NCBI GenBank assembly: GCA_031763025.1
Contig: JASSKH010000002.1
Span: 17,210,468-17,274,467, forward strand
Length of the DNA: 64,000 nt
Direction of reading: 5' to 3'
Origin: Macrocystis pyrifera
Taxonomy: Eukaryota > Sar > Phaeophyceae > Laminariales > Laminariaceae
Position numbers and translations under genes: made by a program. Position 1 is the first letter of the stretch, and every line of letters begins with the position of its first letter. Shown one piece after another: positions 53,609 through 64,000 of this stretch. The notes under the pieces were generated by a model. That model was given only the letters and a program-made list of their open reading frames with translations. It was not told the DNA's origin and did no database searches.

Positions 53609-54455
53609 ATTCTTGGAAACCCTGTGCTGCACGTAACTGGGACAGTACGCAGTAAACGAGAATAGACAGTGCTCTGCGGTGCGAGGATACATCCGCTCTG
53701 CGCTTCGATATTACGTTCGTTGCCGACTGCGACTGTAGAGTGTTCTCACTGTTGCCGGTAGCCGTCGCTGTCTGTGCACTTAGCGCTCTGCTGCTCAAAT
53801 GGGGTTTTCTGGCGAAATCTTTACTGTTGGTATTTGGAAGAGCGATATATCTACGTACATCAGTACTGTAGTACTCGACAACGAATTTCATCGTAGTACG
53901 ACGGCAATAAGTCGTAAGGAGATTGCGCTCTGGCGCACTCGTCAATATGCGAAGGATACTATCTATTTCCATCGGGAAGGAGCCTACTGGCTGTATGTAC
54001 GTACATCGCATACAGCAGTAGTATTAATAGTGGTGTACATGTACCTGGCACAATAATACGTAAGCGCGGCTACTCTCTACCTTACCTGGAGCGAAGACAG
54101 CACCGTGCAGGTTCATAAATAAATGCAGAAGTGCATATTGAGAAGACAGATACAGTGGTCATACGACATATAGTCTGGCACCGGTAGCTTTGTTTTTCTT
54201 TGTAAGGCGTATACTTGAAGTTTACAATAGTAGTATGTATAATTTAGCTACCTGATATTATTTTGTCAATGTTATATCACATCAATCATGACACACGAGC
54301 CTTGTGCTACCGTAATTATTGCCGGTGGTGAATGCAACGCACATATATGCATATGCAAGCTTTATACCGGTTCTATGGCAGCCTGGATGATCTGACTCTC
54401 TAGGTTCCCTAGTTGCCACAAAAAGGCAAACTACTTCTTGGCCTGCTTTACAGCC

Positions 54456-55004
54456 TTAAGCATGTATCAACCAAAACGACGCGGCACCGATGCCGAAGAG
54501 ATGGACTGCGATTTCGCAAAAGGGTTCTGCAGTAGATCCACTGTCGATTATCAATAGGCCGCGAATGGAATCGGCATTCCGTTTCCTCTTTGGTAACGAC
54601 GCCCCGCCAATAATTCCTCTTCTCACACAAATACTGCCAACATCATCGCCTTCCCCGCCCGCCACATCACCCCCTCCCCCCCTAGCATCAACATCCCATA
54701 TCATGCTCGATAGCCTCCTCCGCCTCTGCGCTGTGTCTGGCGCGAATAAAGACACACAGCAATGGACTAGCTTGAGCAACTTCTGAAGCGGGGACTCTCG
54801 GGAATAAGGTGCTTTCACTGAAAGCCAACCCGAAACTAGCCTGTCAGCCATCATCATTCGCTTAGGTTCCGCGTGCTCTGCCGTCTCGGCTGGGCAAGTG
54901 ATCAACTTTGGACTTCTCCGTTGGCTGGACGGTGGTGAAGTGACGGATTCCTGTCTGGCTGCCTGCAAACGGCGCGAACGAATCCGATCACAGTGAGGAC
55001 GCAA
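54456..55004 (-). CDS. Uncharacterised open frame, 182 codons
   Basis: Opens with TTG; the first ATGs are a cluster near codon 50 (MMMADRLVSGWL, about 54857). It is mixed in composition with a Gly-rich middle (DVDARGGGGDVAGG) and a hydrophobic end (EIAVHLFGIGAASFWL). The opposite strand has a competing 98-codon frame (54490-54786, ATG start) containing DPLSIINRPRMESAFRFLFG followed by a Pro/Ser stretch, which loosely resembles the start of PD-(D/E)XK (Rpn/PDDEXK_2) proteins. I cannot decide which strand is coding. Confidence 0.25.
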   Translation of the reverse strand: MRPHCDRIRSRRLQAARQESVTSPPSSQRRSPKLITCPAETAEHAEPKRMMMADRLVSGWLSVKAPYSRESPLQKLLKLVHCCVSLFAPDTAQRRRRLSSMIWDVDARGGGGDVAGGEGDDVGSICVRRGIIGGASLPKRKRNADSIRGLLIIDSGSTAEPFCEIAVHLFGIGAASFWLIHA

Positions 55005-56410
55005 GGGGTGATGATACCAGGCTTTAGTGCTCGCTCAGAACTCAACACGATCGCGACGAAAGAAAATGGCAAATGGCACAGATGTAGAGTACATGCAGGC
55101 ACGCAGTTTTTAGAGAGTCGCAAAACTGGTGCAGAGGTAGCGTCAGTAATCCATACCCAGTCAATTAATGGTGCTCCGTGCCTGTCGCACAGACACGAAC
55201 GAACGTAGCACATTATCGAGAAGTTGGTGCTCGACCGTCCACAGTTCCTATATTCGGCGCTCCCGCCTCTTCACAATCTACTGCGTCAGTGTACTCGTCC
55301 CTGCTACCTCAAACTTACGATAGAGTACACGTTTTACAGTATCCAACCTCATACTAGTCTAGCTGACATTCCGCGCGGTAACTAGCCATGCCAAAAACGC
55401 GGTACATATCTGGGTTATCCTTGAAACCCACCGTGTAAAGATAGGGTGGAACCACCCGGGTGTAGCTTCCTGCACATGGTCTATTGGTCATTGTGCGTAG
55501 AACCCTATTAAGAGAAAATTCGGGCCTATGTCCCTGCGCTTTCCCAGAAAAATCATGGGAAAATCAGGATCGACCACGACCCTTGCGAGGACTCGCTCGA
55601 ACCAGAGCTTACTACCTGCTGGGGGCGCATAGCGAACGTCTGCAAATGACGTACGAGCGAAAGCGACCTATACGACGATGGTGCTGCGTACTTGGCTATA
55701 TTGCAACGCTTACCTGTGTCTAGCATCTCCCCCCTTTCGACAATAGCAGTACGGGTTACAATACGTTATGACAAAACACCCAAGAAACCGTGCACACAAA
55801 ACATTTTGACGATGGTAAATGCGCGGAGGGGAGTTTAAGGGGTGTAATTCATTGGTGATCTTCAGGAAACGAAACCGATATATCCAAGTCGTGTTTCTAT
55901 ATTGACGTAAGTTTTCACTAGGTGATGCTTCCGTACTACGGTCGTGAGATAGATAACTGTTTATATCCACCTTGGTCGAGCCTTGTGTGGTGCCGTACAC
56001 ACACACATTACCGCTAACTGCGAAATAATCGAGCCATCATGTCTATGATATTTCCTCGTGCTGGCTATCGATAGCTCAATAGTCCCCCTCCACTGGCAAG
56101 AGTCTCTGGAAGCGGCTACACCGGAAATTAAATTAATTCATTGAAGCTGTCATCCATATGCAAGTCCACGTCACAAGTGGTTCTTAGTAGGATGTAGCTC
56201 ACCCTTCATGCGACTCACCGAACACCTCGCGGCGCTTCGCGCTTGGTGCAAGCAATGTCTGCCTGGTCGGTGAAAACCCGACATTCTCCGTCCCGGCATT
56301 GTAGGGATGCGAGGGTTTATGTTCATATGACTACGGCCATGCATGAGATCGAGTGCATCTCTCCTATCTAGTACACCCCCCCCCACTGGCAAGATTGTGT
56401 CCAGCCTCAC
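55005..56410. other. No gene seen in 1.4 kb
   Basis: Short frames on both strands without domains. A GGCGCTTCGCGC-type palindrome lies near 56231-56250. The 3' part of the minus-strand gene at 56411-57667 could continue here; its last donor is at 56410. Confidence 0.4.
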
Positions 56411-57667
56411 CTTGATAGGATAACATTCAAGTTCGGGCACAGCTGGCCAAGGCCTTCCGGATCCAGCTTGACCTCGTCCTTGGTTCCAACTGAGGCATAT
56501 CGCCATGGGTGCTGGCAATAGAGACGGTAGACAAAATTAACGGGGTAGGGGATAAGCAGCAAGGCGATTTTGTCGACAACCGGCAGAGTGTAGAAGGTCG
56601 CCAATCGTCTGTATCCCAATATACAGGCAAGAAACAGAAATATGGGCTCGGTCTCAAAGTAAAAAGCGCGCCTGAGGCACGACCTGATTGCACTCGCACA
56701 CGGTGTGCACTCCATGGAACTCTTGTCGCCTTTATTTCTAGTAGGCTCTTTCATCTTGTGGAACTCATCCTCGGTACGATGTGCCACACGCTGGAGAGAA
56801 CGCTCTTGCCTGAAGTCATGCTAGTACAACCCAACGGATCGCCGTGCTTGCGAAGATAGCACGCTTGCACTACTTCTCGATCTCCATCGGCCCAACGGAT
56901 GCCTACTCTTTGGCTCACTTTCTCGCCATACCCTCAAAAGTAGAAATTCATTAAGTGGCCAAGGCGGTCTGCTTATCTATAAACTTGTACGCTGGGAACG
57001 ATTATGGGCCCAACGATAGAAAATGACCTACGTACTAGCTAGACGACCATCACATGGGCAGGGCGCATGGAATTTTTCATGTACCACTTACCGCATCGCT
57101 CTCCCGTGGAAAGTATAAGAGATGACCTTCGCCAATGTTGTCCACCACGAACTTGACCCCTGCGATGCGCACGTGAGCCTGCTCTATGTGCGTAGCAATA
57201 TTTCTGTCTACTGCACAGCACCGTGTGGTAGTGGCAAGGAACAACGGCAGCAGATCGCACGAAAGCGGGTGGAGAACTTGTGGGTGTCATTGCGCCAACT
57301 TGTAGCTACGGGCGAAGGGTGAAGGACATACGACGTGGGATAGAGAATTTCAAGAGCTACCCTACTAGCCTAATTTGACACGCATCGCATCTGTTCCGGA
57401 GATACACCGCTCGAAATCCAACGAGCCGTCAACGAACCATCAGTTCACGCCATCTGCCCAACCGTCTATCAACCTCACCTTGACGTGGTGGCTTTCTTCC
57501 CGATGATCTACGTTTCTCCGGAAGCGTGCGCTATTGTTGAAACCGTAGTTTTTCACAACTGAAAAGCTCCCGGCGGGCACTACGGCGTTGCAGATCCCAT
57601 CCATCGCTGACCCAGGCAAACGGCCATTGTTCAGAGCATGACGCACGAGCGGAGAGAGGAAAAGGCG
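56411..57667 (-). CDS. Candidate multi-exon gene, function unknown
   Basis: Three exons fit in frame. Exon A (up to 57667, ending 57479) reads RHALNNGRLPGSAMDGICNA ... SARFRRNVDHREESHHVK and ends at AAG-GTGAGG. Exon B 57178-57092 is 29 codons (AHVRIAGVKFVVDNIGEGHL ... FPRESDA), entered from GAGCAG and left at GTAAGT; both junctions are phase 0. Exon C 56820-56411, entered from GTACTAG, reads HDFRQERSLQRVAHRTEDEF ..., has a hydrophobic middle (LFLACILGY ... ALLLIPYPVNFVY) and ends VGTKDEVKLDPEGLG ... VILS at AAG-GTGAGG. The hydrophobic middle might instead be an unspliced intron. Neither the start ATG nor the last exon is fixed. No domain recognised. Confidence 0.35.
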
Positions 57668-58147
57668 TCATGTAAAGGTACTATTGTACTACCTGCTATC
57701 TTGGATGCCGCCTACAAGCAGGATCTGTATATGGCGACATGATGGCCGTTGTCCGGTAATACGAACAGTAGAACACCGTTTACAGCAGCAACAGCAGCCC
57801 CAGCAGCTATCGAAACTGACACAGCTACTACTGTGCAGCAGCAACCCCAGCTCAGCAGCAAAGCCCCAGCCATTGCTGGTGCTTCGAGATAGCGTCGTCG
57901 TACTCAACACCGCGCTGTCAAAAAATGTACCGCCTATATAAGTACGGGGTGACGTGGTGTGGGAAAGCCGCGGACAGCAGTGGCGGCGGCAGCAGCGACA
58001 ACAGCAGGGGCCTGAACCAGTCGATTATCAATGTACAGCAGCAACCCTACAGGTAGCTGTCGCTGCTACGTACGCCTTGCTGTTGCTGTCACTCTTTCCG
58101 CTGCTGCCCTGTAGATGACGTGATCACTAACGGTACTGCTGTCCAAC
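57668..58147. other. CAG-rich spacer, no gene
   Basis: Interrupted CAG runs at 57781-57870 and 57975-58050. Frames through them are low complexity. Confidence 0.5.
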
Positions 58148-58152
58148 AAAAC

Positions 58153-58429
58153 TGTTGGAAGGGCCTCAAGCTCAGACGGATATCAGGCGAGGACGATCGA
58201 GAAGAGCTCACGTAGCTCACAGGAAAAACACACAGATGTATATTATTCAGTACAAAAGACAATGAAAGATGCTTCCACGACATCGTACCAGCACATAAAA
58301 GGCGGCTAAAGATAATTCCCTCCATTCGTGCCGACGGACCCTCTTGGCCACATCATAAAAGCCACCATCCATATATAACTCCTGAGTAGTCTACGATAAA
58401 TCCATGTCGATCTCCGATCACAACCAATA
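58153..58429 (-). repeat. Copia-type element 3' LTR
   Basis: 277 bp, about 99 percent identical by eye to 62221-62497. On the minus strand a CAGGAGGAC purine tract lies directly before it. Confidence 0.9.
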
Positions 58430-58839
58430 GTCCTCCTGATCGGAACCGTCAAGGCAAAGCGTCACATCTCTCAACGGAGTAACTCTAAAAAAATCCGAAC
58501 TTCAGCAGAATCCCTCCCCTGCTGGAGACATGTCAAATCATCCTCCAGGAGTTCACCAGAAAATCCCCCACGGAAGAAATGCATGTACCTATCACAAACC
58601 CACAGCAAATACGATCCTCCTGCAGAAATCTCTCATCTCTCGTCACAAAGTCACACTATCCAGAAGCAAGTCCAGTCCTCTATCAGAAAACAGTACCACA
58701 AAATCCCCTAGATCCACTAGATCCCCTCCGTTCATGCATGCCAACGATTCAATACCTCTCCACAAACCTCAGATTTACTCCGTTCGATCTTCTACACCAG
58801 AAAATCCAGCCATCCTTCAGGAAACTATATCACAAAGTT

Positions 58840-59190
58840 CACCAGAAAATCCAGTCCTTCGTCAGGTATATCACAAAATTCACCAGAAAATTATCACAAA
58901 CTCCACCAGAAAAATCCAGCCCTCCAGAAACCTTATATCACAATATTCACAAGAAAAATCGAGTCCTCCAGAAAGCTATTACAGTAGCACAAAATTCACC
59001 AGAAAATCCAGTCCTCCAGAAAACTATATGTCACAAAATTCACCACAAAAATCCAGTCCTCCAGAAAACTACTATCACAAAATTCACCACAAAAATCCAG
59101 TCCTCCGGAAACCATATGTCACAAAAATCACCAGAAAAATCCAGTCCTCCAGAAAACTACTATCACAAAATTCACCACAAAGATCCAGTC
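58840..59190. repeat. Minisatellite, ~45-48-bp unit
   Basis: At least seven imperfect copies built on CACAAAATTCACCA, AAAATCCAGTCCTCC and AGAAAACTA. Open on the plus strand as SPPENYYHKIHHK-type repeats (58530-59298), which I take as a by-product. It sits directly beyond the RNase H remnant in the Copia-type element. Confidence 0.8.
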
Positions 59191-59400
59191 CTTCATTGTG
59201 TCTGCCATCCCCATATATTCTATCTCGGTGGTCGAAAGCGTAACACATCTCTGCGTGCTCGAGTACCAGCACACGCAAGTCACCTGCGCATGCGATAACT
59301 CCACCTGAGACGGACTTCCTGTCCGTGGCTTGCCTGGCATAGTTCGCGTCTCCAAACGCTACCAGCTCATAACCACTGCCTCTCTGAAAAGTAATATCGA
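59128..59400 (-). pseudogene. Copia RNase H remnant
   Basis: The minus-strand sequence reads ELVAFGDANYARQATDRKSV and, in the following part, TLSTTEIEYMGMADTMKD. These match the Asp-containing first segment and the TEAEYxA box of Ty1/Copia RNase H. It is the only pol piece I can find in the element. Confidence 0.75.
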
Positions 59401-60919
59401 AATCACTGCAGAGTACTACAAGATCCCCCCAGTTGGAAGTACAATAACATCCATAGAATGAATGCTACAAAATAATCAAAGCAATCTCATTCCTATAATA
59501 CGACGACTCCGCTTTGAGGGGAGGGAGGGAGGCAGGGAGGGACAAACATACTCTGACACAGCAATCAATCGCCAATCTCCCGATATACTTTCTTATTCAA
59601 TACGTACCAGGTCCTCGCTCCATCTCTCTGTTCGCACACACCATACTTGCCCACCTTTCACTCCACCATGACAGCTGTACGGCAGTGTTGTTTATGTGCC
59701 TGATACCTGGTACCCTGTAATGTATCTTCCTATGCATGAGGGTACACGACCTACAGTAGAAGCAGAATACCGTCCGCACAGAGCAACAACAATGTATCAG
59801 TTATTCCTCAATGCTTTTGTCGATCAAATTACAGCAGCAATTCAAACGGTCCATTTCAAGTACCGCTGATCATCAAGCAATTATGTACGAAAACGACAGC
59901 ATGCATGAACTAACACTGCCGCCTCGAAACGATCTGCTGTGCATCGATTGACATTGCTATAATCACGGAACCTACGTATCCGAGACACACGATGATCGTA
60001 TAATACGTATCCGACATCCAACCAGTCTATGCTGCTGGTAGTGTAGCAGCATGTCATGTGTGTGGTATGGCCATTGAAATAATCAAAAGACCCTCCGCAC
60101 AACGTACCCGGCAAGGTTCCACGATTCACATCTGGTTCAGCATAATAGTCAGATCTATCCAACACATCTCTCTTATATGCCATCAAAAATAGAGTATTTT
60201 ATTAGAACCGACCACCTTCTCTACTGTCTGTAAGCGTCCCACTCAGACAAAGCTATAACCTGCATCCCATGCCCTTATTGACCCAACTCAGTCAACATTA
60301 CCTGGTATTAAATAGATGGGAGAGGGAGGGGCAGGGGGGAGCCGAGAGATATACGTTTCTACGTCATATAGAATGAATGCCATGTATCTACGCACGCACG
60401 TATCTTCTCAATAAGCAAGCTACCCTTCAGGGGTACCGCGTATCAGCTTTCGATGGGTACTACAGCAGTACGGTCCCAGGCACACAGCAGTATGAACAAC
60501 GAAAACTTCATTGTTCATTATTCAATAATTTCGTAAAATACAGATACTTGCGCCAGGTACATCTTCACATGATGGTGCCGCGCTGGCCAAGCAACGTAGT
60601 AGCAAAGCATCCAGCATCAGTACATCTCGGCCGTCCATGCCCAGTATGACATCAATGCAACTCAATCCGGAGGCCCGCTTCACGCACTTCGCTTCGACAC
60701 TGCATCCTCACCCGAACCCTCGTTCATTAGCCTGCGCTACGGTATGTCAAGTATATATAATGCAAAACGGAAAAATGAAGGATCACCAGAACTACTCGTG
60801 CATCACGTACATAATAAGAAAGCACACAAAACGCAAGTCATCGTGACCTACGTACAACAGAGCAGTGAACAGCAGTGTTTCGTATCACGATAATCGGGGG
60901 TAGGCCAACGAAACCTGTT

Positions 60920-62137
60920 TTAATCTGGTGCAAAAGGAGGGAAACCTTCTCCACCCCAGTTCCAGCGCCCTCCAGCGTCCGTGTCCATGTTCGCCCCACC
61001 ACCACCATGCTGCTCCGCTCCCACTACCAGTCCCCCAGTTTCCTTCACCCCGTCCACCCTCTCCACCCTCTCGACCTCCTCCACCCTCTCCACCCCCTTC
61101 ACCTCCTCCACTCCGTCCACCTCTTCTTGTACTGACTGTTGGTTGCCAGGGTTGTCACCTCCAGCGCTAACCGAGTCCTCCTGACTCTGCTGCCGCTGTC
61201 GCTGTAGTTTTTCGGTGCGATCGTCGCAAGCGCGTAGCGGACCCACTTGGTCCTGCTGTTGCTGCTGCTGCTGTTGCGCTCCAGCGCGATCGTCGCAAGA
61301 GTGTAGCGGACCCACTTGGTCCGGCTGCTGCTGCTGTTGTGCTTCGGCGCGATCGTCGCAAGCCCTTAGCGGACCCACGTGGTCCTGCTGCTGCTGCTGT
61401 TGCGCTTCAGCGCGATCGTCGCAAGCGCGTAGCGGACCCACTTGATCCTGCTGGCGCTGCTGTTGCGCTTCGGCGCGATCGTCGCAATCGCTTAGCGGAC
61501 CCACTTGGTCCTGGTCCTGCTCTTGCAGACGTGGCTGCTGGGGCTGCTCCCCGGTGCCATCGCTCTCCGCTTGCACCTTCACCTCCTCATATATCACTTC
61601 ACGTTGCACCTTCACCTTCACCTCATTATTCACTTCATCACCTTTCACCTCTCTTTCCGCCCCATCATGTTCGGTCGGTTTCTGCCGTGCAGTCGGCGGC
61701 GGCGGCAGCGGCTGATGTTGCTGCTGCTCACCTGCGATGCCTCTGCCTCCAGCTCCAAGCGGGTCTACCAATTTCGGCTCACGTCTGGCCGAGCTGGGAT
61801 GCTGCTGCCGTGACTGCTGTAGAGGGTGTACCTCCTCTTGCCTCCGCTTTATCGTCAGCTGCGCAGACGAAATCTCAAAATCCAACTCGTTGAGCCGGGC
61901 CCGTTCCCTCGTGAACACGATAACCCTGCCGTTCCTCGCGGTCCAAGCTTCTTCGCCGGCCACGATGTGGCGCACCAGAACAAGTCTCTCGGAATACAGC
62001 CTATCCACGATCCCCATCAGCTGCACCGCCTTCCATCTTTCCACCCTCAAAAACGCTTCCCGAGGCCTGAGATGACCCGCAGCCACCTCCTTGCTGGTCT
62101 CTTGTATCAAATCACCATAACCACCATCACCACACAT
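60920..62137 (-). CDS. Gag-like protein of the Copia-type element
   Basis: 405 codons from a true ATG, 83 bp after the 5' LTR. Residues 1-105 are a helical, basic/acidic domain (HLRPREAFLRVERWKAVQLM ... ARLNELDFEISSAQLTIKRR). PSSARREPKLVDPLGAGGRG follows, shared with the other LTR element at 25213-25488. A charged Lys/Glu/Val stretch (EVNNEVKVKVQREV) comes next, then five tandem units of about 20 residues on DQVGPLRACDDRAEAQQQ (61190-61510), a Glu/Val repeat and a Gly-rich end. Position directly after the 5' LTR suggests gag. I see no zinc knuckle, and a captured host gene is an alternative. Confidence 0.55.
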   Translation of the reverse strand: MCGDGGYGDLIQETSKEVAAGHLRPREAFLRVERWKAVQLMGIVDRLYSERLVLVRHIVAGEEAWTARNGRVIVFTRERARLNELDFEISSAQLTIKRRQEEVHPLQQSRQQHPSSARREPKLVDPLGAGGRGIAGEQQQHQPLPPPPTARQKPTEHDGAEREVKGDEVNNEVKVKVQREVIYEEVKVQAESDGTGEQPQQPRLQEQDQDQVGPLSDCDDRAEAQQQRQQDQVGPLRACDDRAEAQQQQQQDHVGPLRACDDRAEAQQQQQPDQVGPLHSCDDRAGAQQQQQQQQDQVGPLRACDDRTEKLQRQRQQSQEDSVSAGGDNPGNQQSVQEEVDGVEEVKGVERVEEVERVERVDGVKETGGLVVGAEQHGGGGANMDTDAGGRWNWGGEGFPPFAPD

Positions 62138-62220
62138 ATATATTTATTTCAAGAACGTCCAACCCGCGCTGGGCTGACCGGTAACTGCCCAAGCCAGAGA
62201 CTTCTTCTGCCACGCTAGCG

Positions 62221-62497
62221 TGTTGGAAGGGCCTCAAGCTCAGACGGATATCAGGCGAGGACGATCGAGAAGAGCTCACGTAGCTCACAGGAAAAACACG
62301 CAGATGTATATTATTCAGTACAAAAGACAATGAAAGATGCTTCCACGACATCGTACCAGCACATAAAAGGCGGCTAAAGATAATTCCCACCATTCGTGCC
62401 GACGGACCCTCTTGGCCACATCATAAAAGCCACCATCCATATATAACTCCTGAGTAGTCTACGATAAATCCATGTCGATCTCCGATCACAACCAATT
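62221..62497 (-). repeat. Copia-type element 5' LTR
   Basis: 277 bp, pairs with 58153-58429. The interior that follows on the minus strand begins CGCTAGCGTGGCAG; no tRNA match recognised. Confidence 0.9.
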
Positions 62498-62502
62498 AAA
62501 AC

Positions 62503-62603
62503 CTACACTAGTAGGACATCAACAGCCGCAGCTTATGCAACCAAAGCAACCAGCACACCTCCTGCTACCTTCAGCAGCATCCGCAGTTTTTTTGTTGCTG
62601 CTG

Positions 62604-62638
<35 letters not shown>

Positions 62639-63293
62639 TCATCATGGGAGCGGTGTTGTAGCCGCTCCTATCGCCGTGGCTGCAACACGACTGGTAGCTG
62701 TACTACGGTTGGTCTTGATGTTATCGTCAAAACGCGTGCTCGCAAGACACTCCCACTGCCTACACTTGATCAGAACGCGGTGAAACGAAAAGTACGAGAA
62801 AGCGACACCTAACCCGCCAGGCAATGAAAGCACCCATATAAGCCTCATAGCCGAACTCACGTTATTGCAACATGCCGGCCGCCTTGCAGTCGCGTGTGTT
62901 GTAAGGAAAACGGACTTGGCCGTTCAGGTCGAGGCCAGTGTCTGTGCGTGCTTCCGCCGTCATGGTTGTCAAAGCACTTGGCCTTCCACACCACAACACT
63001 TGGCTCACAGGAGACCAAGGGTGAGCGTAGGATGGTCCCTAACTCAGAGAGTCCAGGGGTGTGTGCAGAGTGAAATCCAAGTGTGCGAAATGCCGGGTGT
63101 GTGCTGTGAGCGCGGGCCTTGCGGCGCGATGCCAAGCAAGTGCGGCGCGATGTCATAAGCAAACTGGGTCTCCTGATTGGTCAATGCTAAGCAAAAATGG
63201 GTTTCCACACATTGGGTGCGTTGCGATGCGCAAATAGAGCGATATGATTGGAGAATGCTAAGCAGATCTGGCCCGGTATACGAACGACTCGCC
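62503..63293. other. No gene supported
   Basis: After the CTG run, frames at 62642-62860 (-), 62865-63158 (+) and 62857-63162 (-) overlap and have no domains. GCTAAGCA phrases recur near 63188 and 63256. Confidence 0.45.
62594..62637. repeat. (CTG)n microsatellite
   Basis: About 14 CTG units with one interruption. Confidence 0.9.
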
Positions 63294-63413
63294 GCATTGG
63301 TGGGCACACATTACCCCGACATCCCAATACCCTACTGCCGGAATCCCTTTCCAGCTTGGAACTCCCCAATCTACCATGGATCTTATATGTCGTGTATCTG
63401 AGTACAATCAACA
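63294..63413 (-). mobile_element. LTR fragment of the 21461-25851 family
   Basis: 120 bp matching LTR positions 147-267, ending at the true LTR terminus ATCAACA, with a few differences. An older, truncated insertion. No partner LTR or flanking duplication seen. Confidence 0.85.
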
Positions 63414-64000
63414 GGCTGAGAGAGAAGCTCTGCTGTAAGATTTTTTCTTTTTTTCATTTTTTGACTGGTGTAAGGTGTTCCACTCAAGTAGTAAATTCTT
63501 ACACGAAAGGGGACGGGGATTTTATTTCTTTTAGAAATTTTCGGTTTCATTTTCATTGTTTTTGCTGTGTTGCTGTGTGTGCCGTTCTGTGCTTAATCTT
63601 TCGTACATACGACGAGTACACGGACACAGAGCATATCGAAAGGAGAAAATAAGCACCCTACCTGGGGTATGTACGTATGTACGACGTGTGAGCGAGCGTA
63701 GCGGAAAACCGCCCGCGACGCGAAGCATATGCGGCGTCCGAGCTGTTTTCTCCTGAAGCATGGCGGCGGGACTCTTGGCATTATCAAGTCGCCAGTTTGC
63801 AGCTAACTACAGGGGCCATAAAAAAAACAATATTCAATCATGGACCTCTGTCCGCTTCGCATCATTTGATGTTTCCTCCCTGAGCGAGCGTAGCGGGCGG
63901 CGTAGGCTGCCCGCCGAGCGAAGCGCCTTGTAGATATACCTATAGATATCTCAACCTCTGAGCGTGCTCGGTTGGTACATCCCTGGCCTCTCAGAGCTCC
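63414..64000. other. No gene; GC-rich palindromic repeats
   Basis: TGAGCGAGCGTAGCGG occurs at about 63687 and 63881, each followed by a GC inverted repeat: ACCGCCCGCGACGCGAAGC, and GGCGTAGGCTGCCCGCCGAG with GCGAAGCGCC. These may be part of a small repeat family. Nothing coding is convincing. Confidence 0.5.

Larger units (their letters stand above)
58153..62497 (-). mobile_element. Copia-type LTR element, 4.35 kb
   Basis: Two 277-bp LTRs (58153-58429, 62221-62497; TGTTGGAAGG at the start on the plus strand) with a 5-bp duplication AAAAC (58148-58152, 62498-62502). The LTRs differ at about three positions. Reading on the minus strand: 5' LTR, gag-like frame (62137-60920), about 1.5 kb without recognisable pol, an RNase H remnant of Copia type (59400-59128), a minisatellite, 3' LTR. 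The element is much shorter than a full Copia element and is broken or was non-autonomous. The near-identical LTRs mean it moved recently, with help. Confidence 0.85.

Noticed and set aside
54490-54786. PD-(D/E)XK (Rpn-like) protein on the plus strand
   Set aside because: Only a loose N-terminal resemblance; the catalytic core is not present and the minus frame is longer.
58530-59298. 237- and 239-codon plus-strand frames
   Set aside because: They read through the minisatellite and the antisense of the Copia RNase H remnant, so they are by-products of the repeat.
61339-61893. 184-codon plus-strand Arg/Ala-rich frame
   Set aside because: It is the antisense shadow of the gag-like repeat protein (60920-62137).
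1-64000. tRNA, rRNA or riboswitch genes
   Set aside because: No cloverleaf with a recognisable TTCGA-type arm and no rRNA core phrase was noticed by eye; a covariance-model search would be needed to exclude them.

Overview
The window reads as repeat-rich nuclear DNA of a eukaryote. Pol genes of LTR retrotransposons, GT-AG introns, a 204-bp satellite array, CAG/CTG runs that read as poly-Gln, Ser or Ala, and the absence of operons all point that way. A large algal or protist genome fits best. The CAG/poly-Q richness and a short CCCTAA run would suit a brown alga, but nothing seen here fixes the species.

Layout. 1-5574: no convincing gene; dispersed repeats, a Harbinger-like element present as a head-to-tail dimer (810-2294) and a mariner-type MITE (4343-4447). 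5575-28023: a 4.5-kb repeat unit occurs twice (A 5575-10144; B 19323-28023), separated by a Ty3/gypsy chromovirus on the minus strand (10229-19321). Copy B is split by a young 4.39-kb LTR element that shows no pol (21461-25851). 28961-39954: about 53 tandem copies of a ~204-bp satellite with higher-order structure. 39955-43170: a 3.2-kb segment breaks the array. It carries a two-exon coiled-coil gene and an 860-bp TIR element, and the satellite resumes for about 250 bp after it. 43568-47137: another inverted-repeat element, a decayed SET-like gene and a clean single copy of the Harbinger-like element. 47.7-57.7 kb: the most gene-like part, all on the minus strand: an uncharacterised 348-codon frame, a spliced gene with an N-terminal hydrophobic segment (50119-51457), a Cys-rich protein (52805-53266), a 182-codon frame and a second spliced gene (56411-57667). 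58153-62497: a Copia-type LTR element with a gag-like repeat protein and an RNase H remnant. 62.5-64 kb: a CTG run, an LTR fragment and GC-rich palindromes.

How it fits together. Most of the sequence is mobile DNA nested in mobile DNA, so insertion order can be read: the young LTR element is later than the A/B duplication, and the 860-bp TIR element is later than the segment that holds it. Two LTR families with different LTRs share a gag-like motif and show little or no pol, so they probably depended on relatives elsewhere. Host gene calls rest on frame continuity across predicted splice sites and on composition. No family is certain for any of them. Many open frames in the window begin with GTG or TTG, so starts are given only where an ATG is visible.
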